Of a DNA stretch of 64,000 nucleotides, positions 23,567 to 34,952 are shown in pieces; the stretch's first letter is position 1, and the number at the start of each line of letters is the position of its first letter. The notes below the pieces were generated by a model that saw nothing but the letters and a program-made list of their open reading frames with translations, did not search any database and had not been told where the DNA came from. Both the position numbers and the translations under genes were made by a program. This stretch comes from Sphaerolaimus hirsutus (lineage: Eukaryota; Nematoda; Chromadorea; Monhysterida; Sphaerolaimidae), in assembly GCA_964036195.1 (NCBI GenBank), contig OZ038460.1, forward strand, positions 2,669,504 to 2,733,503, read 5' to 3'.

Positions 23567-24738
23567 CTACTCAGCTAATGATGGATAAACGCCAGTAATG
23601 TATGACGCCATTTCACGAAAATGGCGTCACGTTCGCTACGTACTAAAAAATGGCGCCACTTAATCAGCCATGGCCCGTGATAACAATTGGCGCTATTATT
23701 TTAAAGTGTATTGCGCCAAAGAAAATGGCGCTAGCGCCAATTGCGCCAAAGGATACGCGGTGAAGTGATACACTTGTGTTATGGCATTTATTTGAAAAAG
23801 AAAATAAAAGAATCATACTGGTCCTTCACCCGGTAAAGTAAAATGCTAGTCAATCAAAATAGTACAAAAACTTATCTTTGAACCTTTAACATTTGACAAA
23901 TTTGTATGACATTTTGCATGCGGTTTGACACTTAGCAGGGTGCGTGATTTCCCCCAAGCCTTGATTGTGAATTCATGTAAAATTATAAGTCATGTCGGCA
24001 GCACCAAACTTGGCGTCAAGCGCCGTGGCGCTTTTTATAGGTGTTGTTCCATGACAAAAGCCAATATATGGACCCACACAAATATAGCGCCGAGAACACC
24101 ATGTTATTTTCTGTTTTGGTGCTGGCACCAGGATCTTTTGCACTGGGCGCCATCGAAAAATGGCGCCAAAAGCGCTGTAGGGCCACAGTAAAATGGCGTT
24201 TTTATGCTCTGGCGCCAGCGCCATGGCGCTTTCACATAACTACAAAAGGATATTTCCCTTACGGGCGACATTTTTGTCTGTAGCTAACTGAGTTTCTATT
24301 TAGCTAACTTCACTTGCAGCGGAAAGCCTTATTACTAAATAAAACAGACTTTTCCCGCGTCAAAAAGGCACCATATTTGTTGTTTTTGCCGTGCCTCGGT
24401 GCCAATTTGTGATTTCGCTTATTAATTTTGTTTAATTCTAAAAAAAATTTTACTGAACTAAAATTTACTATTGTATTCATTCAAATTGCTAAGTGGTTTG
24501 ACTTTGGAATTCACTGGATTTTTGTCTGTTTTGTGTTATTTATTTATATCTATAATTGTTGATCAAAGGGTCTGAAAAATTTTGGTTGGTTGGGAGTTAT
24601 TTTGATTAAAAAACTGATATCACAAAGTGCCATGTAAATGTTAATTTCAAAAAATAAGCGATGCCATTTCCGCAAGTAAATATATAGCAAGTGAAAAGAA
24701 AGGTGGTATAAAATTAAGTTAAATTTTATTTACATGAT

Positions 24739-24938
24739 GCGTGTGCACATGCTCAACTGCAAACTGTGTTCTGGTAAACTCATAAATCGGCTTTGAACGC
24801 ATTTGAGTTTACTGGAATGAGTTATTCTTGATCCCCATCAACTGCAGTTGACAGACACCTCATTTCGGTAAACTCACATGCATTCAAAGCCGATTTATGA
24901 GTTTACCAGCACACAGTTTGCAGTTTAGCGTGTGTACC
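24739..24938. repeat. Palindromic MITE with CTGCAGTTGAC core
   Basis: The left arm GCGTGTGCACATGC... is matched by ...GCGTGTGTACC on the right. GGTAAACTCATAAATCGGC on the left mirrors GCCGATTTATGAGTTTACC on the right. The centre is CAACTGCAGTTGACAGAC. A second palindrome of similar style follows at about 24970-25192. Confidence 0.75.
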
Positions 24939-25535
24939 CCCAATGATACAAGTATTTACGCATCAGAGCGGTACACCCGCTAGTTGGAATTTGAATGTCA
25001 ACTGGTTTATACACTCAGAGTATAGTTCACGTGTAGCTGAGCGTTCTTCCAATTAATGCACTTTCCGTAATATTTATTTTCAACGTGTGCAATTGTGATT
25101 TAGATTTCTCTACGAAACGTGAGCTGAAATCTGAGTTAACATACCAAACCAGTTGACATTCAAATTTCAACTACCTAGTGTGTGTAGCGCCAAAACGACA
25201 AGTGTTTTTTACAAAAGTAATTATTTGTAACCTATAAATGAAAACACGGAAAACAAATGAAATTTTCTATATTCCTACTAACGATGGCAAACCCTACAAA
25301 AAAAAGTATTTAAATTTTTAAGCGTTTTTTCCGAAATGAATTTTCGAATTTTCGAATTTTTCCTGAAATGAATTTTCGAATTTCGAATTTAATTTTCGAA
25401 TTTTCGAATCTTTTTTGGCAATTTTCGAATTTTTTTGGCGATTTTTTGAATTTTTTCAAATAATTTTCGAATTTTTTTGTAAAAAAATTGAATCTGAAGT
25501 TTTAAATGAAGAATTTGGACTGTTTTGGAAGTGGC

Positions 25536-25754
25536 TATACTCGGCAGATGTGATACTCTACAAATAGATATGATTTATGTCTAGGCTGGCAGACAGCCAA
25601 CCAAAAACTTGTGAACCGACTCCCCACTCCACTCCACCTCATCCCAACTCTGAACCGGTTCAGTGTACCGTAAGTTCACTGCCAACTGCAGTTACGACAT
25701 CATGATGGAGTGTTACCTCCAGAAAAATGTACAGTGTAATGTCGCCTGAGTATA
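25536..25754. mobile_element. TATACTCGG-family MITE
   Basis: It runs from TATACTCGGCAGATGTGATA to GCCTGAGTATA. It is a diverged relative of 10115-10308 and 61999-62215; it shares GATACTCTACAAA, GGCTGGCAGAC and ATGGAGTGTTACCTCC-like blocks. Confidence 0.75.
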
Positions 25755-25853
25755 GCGCACTGAGCGTAGTGCATACAGTGCTAACTTCACAAGATACAGG
25801 TAAATACATTTCAAACCACTCTTCTTTGATAATGTCTTTGATCACATCTCTTT

Positions 25854-26085
25854 TATACTCCAGTAACATTACACCACGCACGCGTGGTTCCCGCTGGAAG
25901 TGTGCCAAATATTTTTATAAAAAGTTGAAAGAATTCATCTCAGTTATAACGTGATACATTAACTTATTCACAACAATGATTTTTTCATATTTTATACAAA
26001 AATAGCATGCTTTATGATTATTGGCACGCTTCCAACGTGAGACATAAATCAGTACGACGGCAGAGTATCATGTTCACCGAGTATA
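25854..26085. mobile_element. TATACTC MITE, CACGCGTGGTTCCCGC subtype
   Basis: It runs from TATACTCCAGTAACATTACA to CACCGAGTATA. The subterminal TTCCCGCTGGAAGTGTGCCA is partly mirrored by TTGGCACGCTTCCAACGTGA. The same subtype occurs at 58742-58991. Confidence 0.75.
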
Positions 26086-26738
26086 CTGATGTGCAGTTCC
26101 TATGGGCCGTCCCAGACACCTGTAAAATGCTCTGTGAAATGTCAAATGTTATGCAAATTGTCTAAAGTCATGGAAATGCTGTGGAAAATTGCAAATACTT
26201 TAACCATTTTCCTGGGCATTTTCATAACTTTTGACACTTGCATGACACTCCACATTTTACAGGGCATTTTACATTTCAACGTTTTTGGAAGTTTTTTTGT
26301 TTTGTTTCGCTTTTTCATACGCACCTCGTACCAATTGTCAATTTATTGAGCACGTTGAACCCAAGAGTACGTTTTGTTGCCTTGAATTCCCTGAAAAATT
26401 CGAAAAGTATTTTCGAATTTTTGAATTTTCGAATTTTCGAATTTTTTGAAAAATAAATCGATTTTTAAGTGTTTTTTCTAGGGGTGAAATAAAAATTCGA
26501 AAATTATGAAAAAATTCGAAAATTCGAAAATGTTTTCGAATTTTCGAATCTTTTTTTGCCATCGTTAATTCCTACAGAATCATTTTTTATTTTGCTCATC
26601 GCATCAGGCACATTTCTCCCATTGGGTGAATCTAGTGGACAATTTTTCATCACCTAATTGATCAAATTATGGTAAAAAATTATTATAGCGTTCCGTCTGT
26701 AAGTATGACAAATTATTGGCACCCGGACCCGGCATGAT

Positions 26739-27850
26739 TAGTGATGGAATGGCGACATGGCGCTGGCGCCCTTTAATGGCGCCAAAGGGCGCCAGCGCCA
26801 TGGCGCCATTGGCGCCCTTTTCTCTGGCGCCTGGCGCCCTTATTTTGAATGGCGCCCTTGGCGCTTGGCGCCAATTTGGCGCCCGGCGCCATTGTTTTGA
26901 ATGGCGCCAGATATGGCGCCAAGATGCCGTGATGAGAGTTGATTTTTAGCCATTTTTAAGTGCCTTATCTTCGGAATTATATGATTTTATGGTATTTAGC
27001 ATTTTACCTATGTAATTTCTTGCTAACATTGAAAGTTTTGGTTTATGTTCACAATTTTTATTCCACATAAACTGCAAATCTTCACACGCTTCCACACTGA
27101 TATTCACATGAGTGCTGTTCACATCAGTTTTGTGACACTGAAGTGAGAAAACTTCATTTCTGTATGCTAGCATGTACATGTAATAATAAATGAGTGATCA
27201 TAAAATTTTTTTTGAAATATCAGTCTCAATGCATCTTATCCTCTGACCTATTGTAAACACTTTCCTGACTAATTAATTCATTTGTATGTCACAAAAATTT
27301 TATTTGAAGGTGGCTAAAATCTGTAACAACTCAGCTAAATTTGTTTTTGTATTTAGAAATCACCAGCTCAACCTGCCTCTTGTATTCTCACTGCCATTAC
27401 AAATCTGTGTTCACAATAGACAAAATAATTTAGACATAAGGTACACTGCAATAGTATAAAATTGTGAAAATTCTGGCAGAATGTATATTCCGCTTAAAAT
27501 ACTTGCCATTGAAAAAGTGCATCTCATGGGCAGAAAATAAAAACACTGATCCCCATACAATGTTTGAATATAGGTAAATAAATATAGATAATATTCATGA
27601 TAGGATGCAGTTTCTTGGTTGTGGCAGATCACTTTTACGCTTTTACATAAATCAAAAAATTGTATAACACACTTGCTATTCTACCACAACACTACTACAC
27701 AACGTCTCTGTTCTTTGTTACCTGCTGAAATAAGGACTTTTATCGTTGGCGCTATTTTGGCGCCCTTTGGCGCCCGGCGCCATTATTTTGAATGGCGCCA
27801 TGGCGCCATTGGCGCCTGGCGCCATTTTTCCTGGCGCTTTTCCATCACTA
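26739..27850. mobile_element. hAT-like element, TAGTGATGG family with GGCGCC arms
   Basis: It starts TAGTGATGGAATGGCG, ends GCGCTTTTCCATCACTA, and is flanked by GGCATGAT at 26731-26738 and 27851-27858. GGCGCC-rich arms (about 26755-26930 and 27745-27840) enclose about 800 bp of ordinary AT-rich sequence. Small ORFs in the middle show no transposase motif I recognise. Confidence 0.9.
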
Positions 27851-27989
27851 GGCATGATACAAAAATACCTGGCCTCTGGCGCAGCGCCAAATAACATAAA
27901 CTGTGCCATGTCCCAAATTTAGATCTCAAAAAAACTTCACAATTGAAATTTCTCGATTCCAGCTCTAATCACTGCAAAAATTTGCAAAA

Positions 27990-30900
27990 ATGCGCAATTT
28001 GCGTCAAAGAGTCATCGAAGATGTGGACTGCGCCACATTGAATTGGTTCAATCGGCCGGTGGAGAATAAGTTTTGGAGCGATTATACCAGGTTGGTTTTG
28101 AGTTTTGACGTAAAAATTTTGCGTAAATTTTGACAAAAATTATCAGTTTTTGTACTGCGCGGAGCCTATGCCTAATTTAGTCTTCTGATAGGAACTTGAT
28201 TCATGACATCAACAATTCATATTTACAATGAACATTTTTTTAATAATTGAAAAGTTTTTCTTTGAACAGCAGTTGACGGAAATCAGAAAATCAGAAATTA
28301 TGCACAACTGTAAACTCAACCATGTTCAGTTGACCACTCTGTTTTATCGGCAACGATATTCGTACGCAGGCCGCGCGCAACGTATTATCAGTTCGTCCAA
28401 GAGCAGTTCGCGCCCGCAAACATTCTTTGCCGGTCAGTTGACTAACTCACGGGGATGAGAAATAAAAGGGTTGCCTTAAGAAATAAAACGAGTTGCCTAA
28501 TTTCAATACATACCTAGGTCTCGCTTCGAATCTTCCTGTCAAATAGATTTGCATCAACAGTACCGTATTTGATCGAATAATTCCCCTGGGGAATTACTTT
28601 TTCGTCAGACAAGACAAGATCTATTCAAGAGGGGAGTTACCTATTATTTCGTCAAAACTTTCAACCATGTTTCTATCAACTCAATTCATGAAATATTCCT
28701 TATTAACAAAATAACATGCCATTTTTGTTCAGATTGGACACAGCAAACTTATCGCATGCCCAAACAGGGTATTTAAGTATTCGAGATCAGGGCAATATTT
28801 TTTCCCAGTAATCTAACAGAGAGGAGTTATTCGAGGGGGGCGGATTATTTGAGCAAGAACGTTACTAATTATTTGAGAAGACCATGTAATATTTTCTGAA
28901 ACAAGCTCTCCGTGATTTACCCATTCAGCGTGGGACAAACCAAGGGACAAGTGATCTATCCCGGAATGTGGGGGTCTTATTCAAGCACCTAGGGTGTCAA
29001 AAAAATTTTTTACGGAAAACGGAAACGGAAAACGGAAAAAAAAGTTGCACTTGGCGGAAAACGGAAACGGAAAAAAAATTTCAGCAGCCGGAAAACGGAA
29101 AAAAAGCCGGAAAAACGGAAATGGAAAAATCTAATTTGCACGGAAATGGAAAAACTTGCTGAAATTTTCCCAGAAAATGGATAAAATTTGCTGAAATTTT
29201 GCTGGAAGTGGAAAAAATTTGCAGTTATTTTGCTGGAAACAGAAATTTTTTTACATCATTGACAATCTGCATGAATTTTTACCAGTTTGGCTGATCAGAA
29301 AACAGTAAGTTGAGCCAGAAAAAGGTAAAATGAGGCAGAAAAATGGAAAATTGAGGCAGAAAATGGAAAAAAGGCAGAAAAACTGGAAATTGAGGCGGAA
29401 AATGGAAAAAAGGCGGCAAAACTGAAAATTTAGCCGGAAAACGGAAAATGAGCCGGAAAAACGGAAACGGAAAAAAATGTTGCCGGAAAATGGAACGGAA
29501 AACAGAAAAAAATTTGCCTGCGGAAAACGGAAACGGAAAACGGAAAACAGAAATTTGACACCCTACAAGCACCCCATAAAAAACCGCCCAAATAAAATAC
29601 CCACCCAGAACCGCCAGCTCGTCCACACTGAAAGCTGATTTCGACGCGCGCTACGACACTGGCGAACTGCGCCGCAGCTCCAGCTACACTTCCTTGGCGC
29701 CGAGTCTGGGCATGGCGCAGGAGGACAGACTGGCGCCCAGGTATGGCGCCATCACCAGTCCTTACAGGTGCCAGTCCCGGACCAGGTGAAATGGCCTGTG
29801 AAATGTAAAATGTAATGCAAAGTGTCAAAGTCATGGAAAATGCCATGCAAAATGGCAACCGAGTTGCCATTTTGCAGGGCATTTTACATGACTTTTGACA
29901 CTTTGCGTGACATTTTACATTTTACAGGGAATTTGACAGGGTGTGGGACTGGCACCAGGATGTACTCCTCGAAGACTTATAACTGGCGCACGGAGAATAA
30001 CGAGGCGAGCAAAATTTGCGCGCATAAAAGGAATTTGTATGAGAAGAGGGTCGGGTTGGTTCTTCAAATTTATTTTTGAAGTCAACAGACTTTTCATCTT
30101 GAAATTCAATGTAATTAAACAGAAATGAAATACCTACACATTGAGGCTTATGCTCGCTGCTCATCTAAATCTAATCGCTAATATACTTATCTAGATCCAC
30201 CCGCTACTCATCTACACCCACACACGTGTGCACTGTGCCGCAATTATTATAGGTATAACTCGGCGGACAGCACACTTAGTATGAAAACCTACCATAATTT
30301 AATGAATAATTTTTTTTGATAAATTTCGCAATTTATTATTTCATAGTAAAAACGAAATATTATGATGAAAAAATGTAAAAGTTTTGGTTCATTATTCAGA
30401 TGGGTTATGGTAGGTTTTTATACTAAGTGTGATGTCCGCCGCGTATATGTTATTACTCCGCTGCACGCAAGTATATTTTATGTTTATGCCAATCGACAGT
30501 GCGCAGTTTTGCAGTTTTGTCTGACGTCTGTGGCTGTGGAGGTTCAGATGAGTAGCGGGCAGATATAGATAAGTGCTGGGACTAGATGAGTATCGGGTTT
30601 AGATGAGTACCGGCACAGGCTTGATTGTGCCCAAACACTAGGTTTCAATCAAAATTTCTGACCAATTTGCAATGAACGCATTTGAGTTTACCGGAATGAG
30701 TTGACAAACACCTCAATCCTGTAAACTCAGATGCTTACAAAGCTGATCAGTTTTCAAAATTTCAGTTGAAAACCAATTATTATATATTTACAAATAGTAT
30801 GAGTATACCCTTGAAGCCCCTAACCCTCGAACACCCCCCCCCCAGCCGAATTCACCGTTCAGAAGCGCGTGCAGCCCTCTCCGGATATACACCCCCCTCA

Positions 30901-31510
30901 GTGCGCGAATACAAGTCGCCCTATGAAACACCGATAAATGCCAGCGCCAGGCTGCATATTTACAGGTTGGCCAGTTGACGGGCTGTTTTAGTTGACGGAA
31001 ATATTTTTTTACTTTGGGTGCCGTTGCCCTGTGCGCACCAGTTATCTAATGGAATTTTGAAAGATATGGAATGCTCATGATTCAGCTTTGAAAGACATTT
31101 CAGTTTACCTCGTTCGGTATACCACACGAAACTACATTTACAGTCATTTTACACATTTAAATTAAATTTCTATTTTACCGGCGGTGAACTAGTGTGAACA
31201 TCACCAACATACTACAGGCTCCATCATGAACAAAACGCAACCAAAAATGCAAATTCAAAACCCTCGAAAACCCTTTCCCAGGCCAGTGTCCCAAACGCGT
31301 CCGCACTTGGACTTCACATACTTTAGCGGCCGACTTCTTGGCACCGAGCGAATAATGCCCTTCCGCTACCGGAACTATTACGGTATAAATTATGATGAAC
31401 GGTACCTGAATAGACTTCATTACGGTACCAGGACCGAAAGGACCGGTTATATGAAAGCTTTACCCTATGTGAGGACTGTGAGTAGGAGTAGCCTACTTGT
31501 AGGGTATTAG
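27990..31510 (+). CDS. Small basic Tyr/Arg-rich protein, unidentified
   Basis: A five-exon model: 27990-28090, 29609-29740, 29959-30036, 30846-30965 and 31282-31510, 219 residues, every intron in phase 2. The start ATG follows an in-frame upstream stop. Protein features: N-terminal TLNWFNRPVENKFWSDYTR, a Ser-rich stretch, MYSSKTYNWRTENNEAS, GYTPPSVREYKSPYETPI, then a Tyr/Arg-rich end with PFRYRNYYGINYDERYL. No signal peptide or membrane segment is apparent. It resembles small structural or filament-associated proteins in composition (insect myofilin/flightin came to mind), but I cannot confirm a family. Weak points: the exon 3 donor (TTT|GTATGA) was chosen to keep phase, and a strong donor ACT|GTGAGT at 31478 could skip the last ten codons and lead to a further exon. 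Confidence 0.6.
28990..29565. mobile_element. hAT-like element with CGGAAA satellite arms
   Basis: It starts TAGGGTGTCAAA, ends TTTGACACCCTA, and is flanked by CAAGCACC at 28982-28989 and 29566-29573. The arms are ACGGAAAACGGAAACGG repeats that decay toward the centre into GGCAGAAAAT-type units. It lies in intron 1 of the Tyr/Arg-rich gene, ending 43 bp before exon 2. Confidence 0.92.
29766..29957. repeat. Palindromic TGTAAAATG-family MITE abutting exon 3
   Basis: The ends are GGTGCCAGTCCC and GGGACTGGCACC; inside are mirrored AAATGTAAAATGTAATGC and TTTTACATGACTTTTGACAC blocks. It fills most of intron 2 of the Tyr/Arg-rich gene, and its right end is one base before the AG of the exon 3 acceptor. 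Relatives by eye: 11290-11360, 12655-12760, 20440-20600, 22070-22225, 23830-23950, 26100-26290, 35095-35350, 39625-39815, 40180-40355. Confidence 0.75.
30254..30447. mobile_element. TATA-CTCGGCGGAC palindromic MITE
   Basis: It runs from TATAACTCGGCGGACAGCAC to GATGTCCGCCGCGTATA, with AGTATGAAAACCTACCAT mirrored by ATGGTAGGTTTTTATACT. It lies inside a larger mirrored block (about 30165-30590) whose arms repeat GATGAGTAGCGGG / CCCGCTACTCATC. Both are in intron 3 of the Tyr/Arg-rich gene. Confidence 0.75.
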
Positions 31511-32137
31511 ATGGGTTCAAATGGGATCCCGATCCTGAATCCAAATAATTTTTAGGATTCAGCAATCCTAATCCCAAAATTTTTAAATGCGAATCCCGAT
31601 CCCGCAAACTTGAAATGCGAATCACGATCCTGAAAAAAGTTGCCCAATGACGTTTTGCACTGAGAAATGTGAATGGCATTTTACGCCACAATTTTCAGTG
31701 CAAAATGCAATTTGTGGTATCAAAGTGTGCTTTTAGACATTTTTTGTGAAGATATCCGGAAGAACCCTGAATACCATAACTTTGTTCAAACTCCTGAAAC
31801 CCTAATCCCGAAAACTAAAAAATCCTGATCCTGAAAATTAAAAAAAAACAATACTGTTCCTGATCCTGAGAAGTTGATAACGTTTGAACCCTAGTAAATA
31901 TTAGTAGGGTGTAGGGTGAACCTTTGAAGTGGTTTTTAGGGTGCCCTTTGGGTATTTTTGGTGACATTTTGACAAATCTGGATACTTTGGAAGTGGTTTA
32001 ATGTCACTGTTTTTTATTTACACAAATTTTTATTGATTTAATTTATCTACATGGTCCGGCTGAAAAGTCCCCGGGCAGTGCTTGCCATTCGCGCTAGGGG
32101 TAAGCTACGGTCATAAAATTTTCACACGTTAATATAT

Positions 32138-32870
32138 CAGGTGTTTTGAGTTACCACCCAAAATTTCAACCCTCTACCTCCACCCACTGCGGAACTGTGG
32201 GGGTTACAATTTCGGTCATTTTGTACTGATGTACAAATGGTGCTCCAGCTCAATGTGGCTTTAAGTTGTGATCATGAAACTTTGGCTAGTGTAAGCCAGT
32301 GTGTTGGCAATGTGCTGATAGTATTCAACACTTCATCAACGTCATTGCTATTAAGGTAAAATGAATATGCAGATCAGGGTGATGTGCAAGAAACGTGGGA
32401 ACTGTGGTGGATGTTTTTGGTGATTATCTGAGATCATGTTGTAATGCAGTGATTTTAATGTTTTTTGAAATGTGCAGTGAGTTATGTGTTTAAAATTTCC
32501 CTATGTTTCATTACTAATCTGTAGTGGTCACATTACCTGTGTTCAACAGCAGTGTGCATTCAAAATGCATCCTGTATTAACCACTTTTTGAGAAGGAGAG
32601 GCAGAATGATGAATTTGGTAGTGAGAGTAGTGACAGTAATGACAATATGGACTAGACTTATGATATCATAGCTAATGTTCGTTGGTGCTGGCACATTGCC
32701 AACACTGGTGGCTTACACTAGCCAAAGTTTCACGATCACAACTTAAAGCAGCGTTGAGCTAGAGCACCATTTGTACATCAGTACAAAATGACCGAAATTG
32801 TAACCCCCACAGTTCCGCAGTGGGTGGAGCTAGAGGGTTGAAATTTTGGGTGAAAACTCAAAACACCTGG
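32138..32870. mobile_element. Long-TIR element with CAGGTGTTTTGAG ends
   Basis: About 170 bp at each end are complementary: CAGGTGTTTTGAGTTACCAC at the left, CTCAAAACACCTG at the right, with ACAATTTCGGTCATTTTGTA and TACAAAATGACCGAAATTGT further in. It is flanked by TATA and inserted in the left arm of the 4-kb palindrome only, which explains the asymmetry of the arms. It is probably Tc1/mariner-like and non-coding. Confidence 0.8.
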
Positions 32871-33891
32871 TATATTAACGGCGGATGCTCGGCCGTAATG
32901 TAAACCCGGCCGTAATGTAGGCCCGGCCGTAATGTACGCCTGACCCGGCCGTAAAGTAGACCCGGCCGTAAAGTAGGGGTTGCTACATTACGACCGGGTC
33001 TACTTTACTGGCGGGTTTACTTTACGGCCGGGTTTACATTCCGGCCGGGTCTACATTCCGGCCGAGCAGGGGGATTAGTTGGCGGGGTGCGGCAAACACA
33101 AAGGGCACATAACAATACAAATTAGGCCTAACAATGCATTGCCCTTTGTGTTTGGCCACCAAGACTAGTGATGCAAAAGCGCTATCGCGCTGGCGCTTGG
33201 CGCTAGCGCCAATGAAAAAAGCGCCATGGTGCTTTTGGCACTTGGCGCCATTTTGCTGTGGCGCCATTGGCGCTTGGCGCTGGACTTTTGAAAAGCGCCA
33301 TGGTGCTTTTGGTGCTTGGCACTATAATGCCCTGGCGCCAATGGCGCTTGGTGCTAGTGTTTTGAAAAGCGCCAAAAAGAAAAGCACCAGAGAGCAGTGG
33401 CGCCAAGCGCCAAAAGTGCCAGTGCCAAAATAACTTCTATATTTGTACATGCAGCAGTGCACTTGAAACGTTTTGGATCCAGTTCTATCTACCGTATTTC
33501 CTCGAAATACCCCCAGTGGGTTTATTTTTTCAGAGTAGACATTTTGAGGGGGGGGGGCTTATTCGAGGGGGAGGGTCTATTATTTCATCAGAAATTTTCA
33601 CGAAATTCATAGTAAATTGTACGCTTTTGTATACCCAAAACTGGTAATCAACGTGTCCAAGTAGGATATACATATTTGGACATATCAAAGTCCATCGCAA
33701 CACAAACTATATGTGTAGCTGTGATGCAAACTGCAACCAATATATACATCATGTACATTGCATACATGATTTACATCATCCCAGATGGGGGTATTTTGAG
33801 GGGGGGGGGTATTTTTTCCCCAGCTCAAAAACACCTGGGTTTTTTTTCGAGGGGGTGGTTATTCAATGGGAAGTATTTCAAGGAAATATGG

Positions 33892-34952
33892 TAGGGTTGG
33901 GGAACCGAACCGACCCGAACCGAACCGAACCGAGAACCGAGCACTATTTTGGAACCGAGAACCGGAACCGAGCTTGAGAACCGAACCGGAACCGAGAACC
34001 GGCACTTATACCCGGAACCGAAGTAAATACCCGAAAGAACCGAAATTTTCTAGGAATCGTAAAGTTTTGAACAGCGTTTTTTCAACACCTATTTACATCT
34101 AATCCTTTAAAAAGCAGCTGAAAATCTGGTGCGTGTTCAGAATTGCAAAATTCATTTGTTTGCAAAATGATTGCGCGGGAGCGTGTAATTTCACATATAC
34201 TCCAGCGACATTACACCTTACAATGAAATCTACCATATCCCACCTGAATAAAAGAACAAACAAAAAAATTTCATCATATTTATCAAATTGCTTTGATAAA
34301 TATGATGAAATTTTTTATGTATGTTCGTTTATTCAGATGGGATATGGTAGATTTCATTGTAAGGTGTAATGTCGCTGCAGTATACACATTATCACTGGTA
34401 GTAGTTTTCATTGGTTTTGTGGCAGTTTTAACCGTAGTTGGCAAAAGTTATTTTTGTTTGTACTTAAAATAATACGCATACTCACTCGCGTACTACATAA
34501 ATACATTTACGTTTCTTCCAGAAAAAAATACCAGTACTCATTTACTTGTGTACTTTTTGAAAGTACGCGAGTACAGAAAACGTATATGTTTGCTTTTACA
34601 CTTTTTTAAATACCAGTATTATTATAACAACTCTGATTTCTGCATTCTACCATGAAATTATAAGCTGTGATATGCTCCTGTAGTATGAAATATCCAACCA
34701 ATGTACTTACACATGTAAATTTGGGTATATTGTTTTTCTGTTGTTCAGCCGATTATTACCCGATACCCGGTTATTTTATTACCCGGAACTGAAATTTTGA
34801 TCATTTTAGAACCGAACCGGAACCGAGTTTAAGAACCGAACCGAGAACCGGAACCGGAAATTTTCAGGAACCGAGAACCGATACCCGAACCGAAATCTTT
34901 TGGAACCGAGAACCGCGAACCGGAACCGAAAATTTTGAAATTCCCAACCCTA
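33892..34952. mobile_element. hAT-like element with ACCGAA satellite arms
   Basis: It starts TAGGGTTGGGGAACCGAACC, ends CCCAACCCTA, and is flanked by AAATATGG at 33884-33891 and 34953-34960. GAACCGAACCGG repeats fill both arms. The interior resembles 9431-10109 (a diverged TTGCGCGGGAGCG hairpin near 34171 and a CATTGGTTTTGTGGCA block) and is itself interrupted by the snapback element 34196-34384. Confidence 0.92.
34196..34384. mobile_element. Near-perfect snapback MITE
   Basis: It runs TATACTCCAGCGACATTACA to TGTAATGTCGCTGCAGTATA with arms of about 85 bp that pair almost without mismatch; the arms include TACAATGAAATCTACCATAT. The dyad is near 34290 (ATCAAATTGCTTTGAT). Half-copies with AATGAAATCTACCATATCCC occur at 9355, 59340 and 61120, and more diverged ones at 6533 and 21018. 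Confidence 0.88.

Larger units (their letters stand above)
25279..26567. mobile_element. hAT-like element with TCGAATTTT satellite arms
   Basis: It starts TAACGATGGCAAA, ends TTTGCCATCGTTA, and is flanked by ATTCCTAC at 25271-25278 and 26568-26575. TTTTCGAATTTTCGAA repeats occur near both ends in mirrored orientation. Two TATACTC-type MITEs (25536-25754, 25854-26085) and a TGTAAAATGTC palindrome (26100-26290) are nested inside. Confidence 0.9.
20245..27989. other. Gene-poor region with nested MITEs
   Basis: I find no supportable gene here. It contains partial TGTAAAATGTC-type palindromes (20440-20600, 22070-22225, 23830-23950), the hAT-like elements 22431-22759, 22765-23566, 25279-26567 and 26739-27850, a GGCGCC-rich block at 24000-24245, and palindromes around 24739-25192. 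A stretch at 20590-20720 is less AT-rich than its surroundings and protein-like in one frame, but too short to call. Confidence 0.6.

Noticed and set aside
26739-27850. Transposase in the 1.1-kb TAGTGATGG element
   Set aside because: The longest interior frames are under 80 codons and lack hAT features such as the C-terminal dimerisation block, so it is treated as non-autonomous.
29430-29882. 150-residue minus-strand ORF opposite exon 2 of the Tyr/Arg-rich gene
   Set aside because: It is the antisense of the CGGAAA satellite plus a real exon; Phe/Pro periodicity comes from the repeat.
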